Origin: Devosia enhydra
GTDB taxonomy: Bacteria; Pseudomonadota; Alphaproteobacteria; Rhizobiales; Devosiaceae
Length of the DNA: 64,000 bases
Direction: 5' to 3'
Assembly (NCBI RefSeq): GCF_900119845.1
Contig: NZ_FPKU01000001.1
Coordinates: forward strand, 653,528 to 717,527
In this document: piece by piece, positions 63,906 through 64,000 of the stretch
Position numbering within the stretch: the stretch's first letter is position 1
How the letters are laid out: each line of letters begins with the position of its first letter
Translations under genes and position numbers: made by a program
Notes under the pieces: model-generated
Database searches by the model: none
The model's input: only the letters and a program-made list of their open reading frames with translations
What the model was told of the DNA's origin: nothing

Positions 63906-64000
63906 GAAATCAGCGAGTCTCCTTGCGCATCGCCTAGCCCGACAATATGCCGAAACGGCGACGCCGCACAGTCATCGGTGGCCGCGCAATGCTGCGCGAA

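Noticed and set aside
1-64000. CRISPR array
   Set aside because: No regularly spaced repeats or cas-type genes seen anywhere in the window.

Overview
The window (about 62% GC by eye) looks like an alphaproteobacterium of the Hyphomicrobiales, Devosia-like by gene content. This rests on a DUF2865 protein, a class II DAHP synthase, an HWE-type histidine kinase, a second-type short GltX next to nadE, and rhizobial-type prophage proteins such as DUF6074. I cannot prove the genus from the sequence alone. It has three parts: a conjugative-element fragment carrying a defence island (1-35059), a tRNA-integrated phage-like island (35060-50532), and ordinary chromosome (50533-64000).

Defence island. 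A 5'-truncated trbJ, an IS21-family element (198-2682) and a 3'-truncated ParB-like gene mark the backbone of an integrative/conjugative element or plasmid. IS-adjacent deletion seems to have fused two backbone segments. After a divergent promoter region come stacked defence cassettes, all on the + strand: (i) a Gabija-type OLD nuclease/UvrD helicase pair; (ii) a DUF6088 antitoxin-like gene with a perfect inverted-repeat operator but no toxin; (iii) a tightly overlapped DUF6361 / phospholipase-D / SNF2-helicase triad; (iv) an AbiEi/AbiEii toxin-antitoxin pair; and (v) a seven-gene operon. That operon encodes a fused DEAD-helicase/DUF1998 protein, a DrmD-like helicase, an Eco57I-type adenine methylase (frameshifted at a T6 run), a zinc-hook SMC-like ATPase, an HNH nuclease, a 41-residue mini-protein and a 441-residue unknown. 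Operon (v) mixes parts of DISARM and Druantia with an SMC/HNH module and is the best candidate here for a little-described system.

Phage-like island. A 14-bp direct repeat (35060-35073 and 50519-50532) matches the 3' end of tRNA-Ser(GCT). It brackets a 15.5-kb island with a tyrosine integrase, an AlpA regulator, a prohead protease and a tape-measure protein, but no terminase, portal, capsid or tail-tube genes, so it is a phage remnant or satellite. Its cargo includes a MazG-like protein, a HigB/HigA-ImmA-like pair, and a two-gene operon of a ThyA homologue with an alpha-glutamyl/putrescinyl-thymine pyrophosphorylase. The last pair points to thymine hypermodification in DNA, or to a defence use of that chemistry. 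Several genes here are broken (xthA fragment, two frameshifted genes, a duplicated gene end).

Chromosome. tRNA-Ser, an L,D-transpeptidase, rpiA, a DUF2059 protein, gor, class II aroG, a PAS/HWE kinase with a convergent single-domain response regulator, an outer-membrane protein, nadE, gltX and a DUF2865 protein follow in ordinary arrangement with clear terminators.
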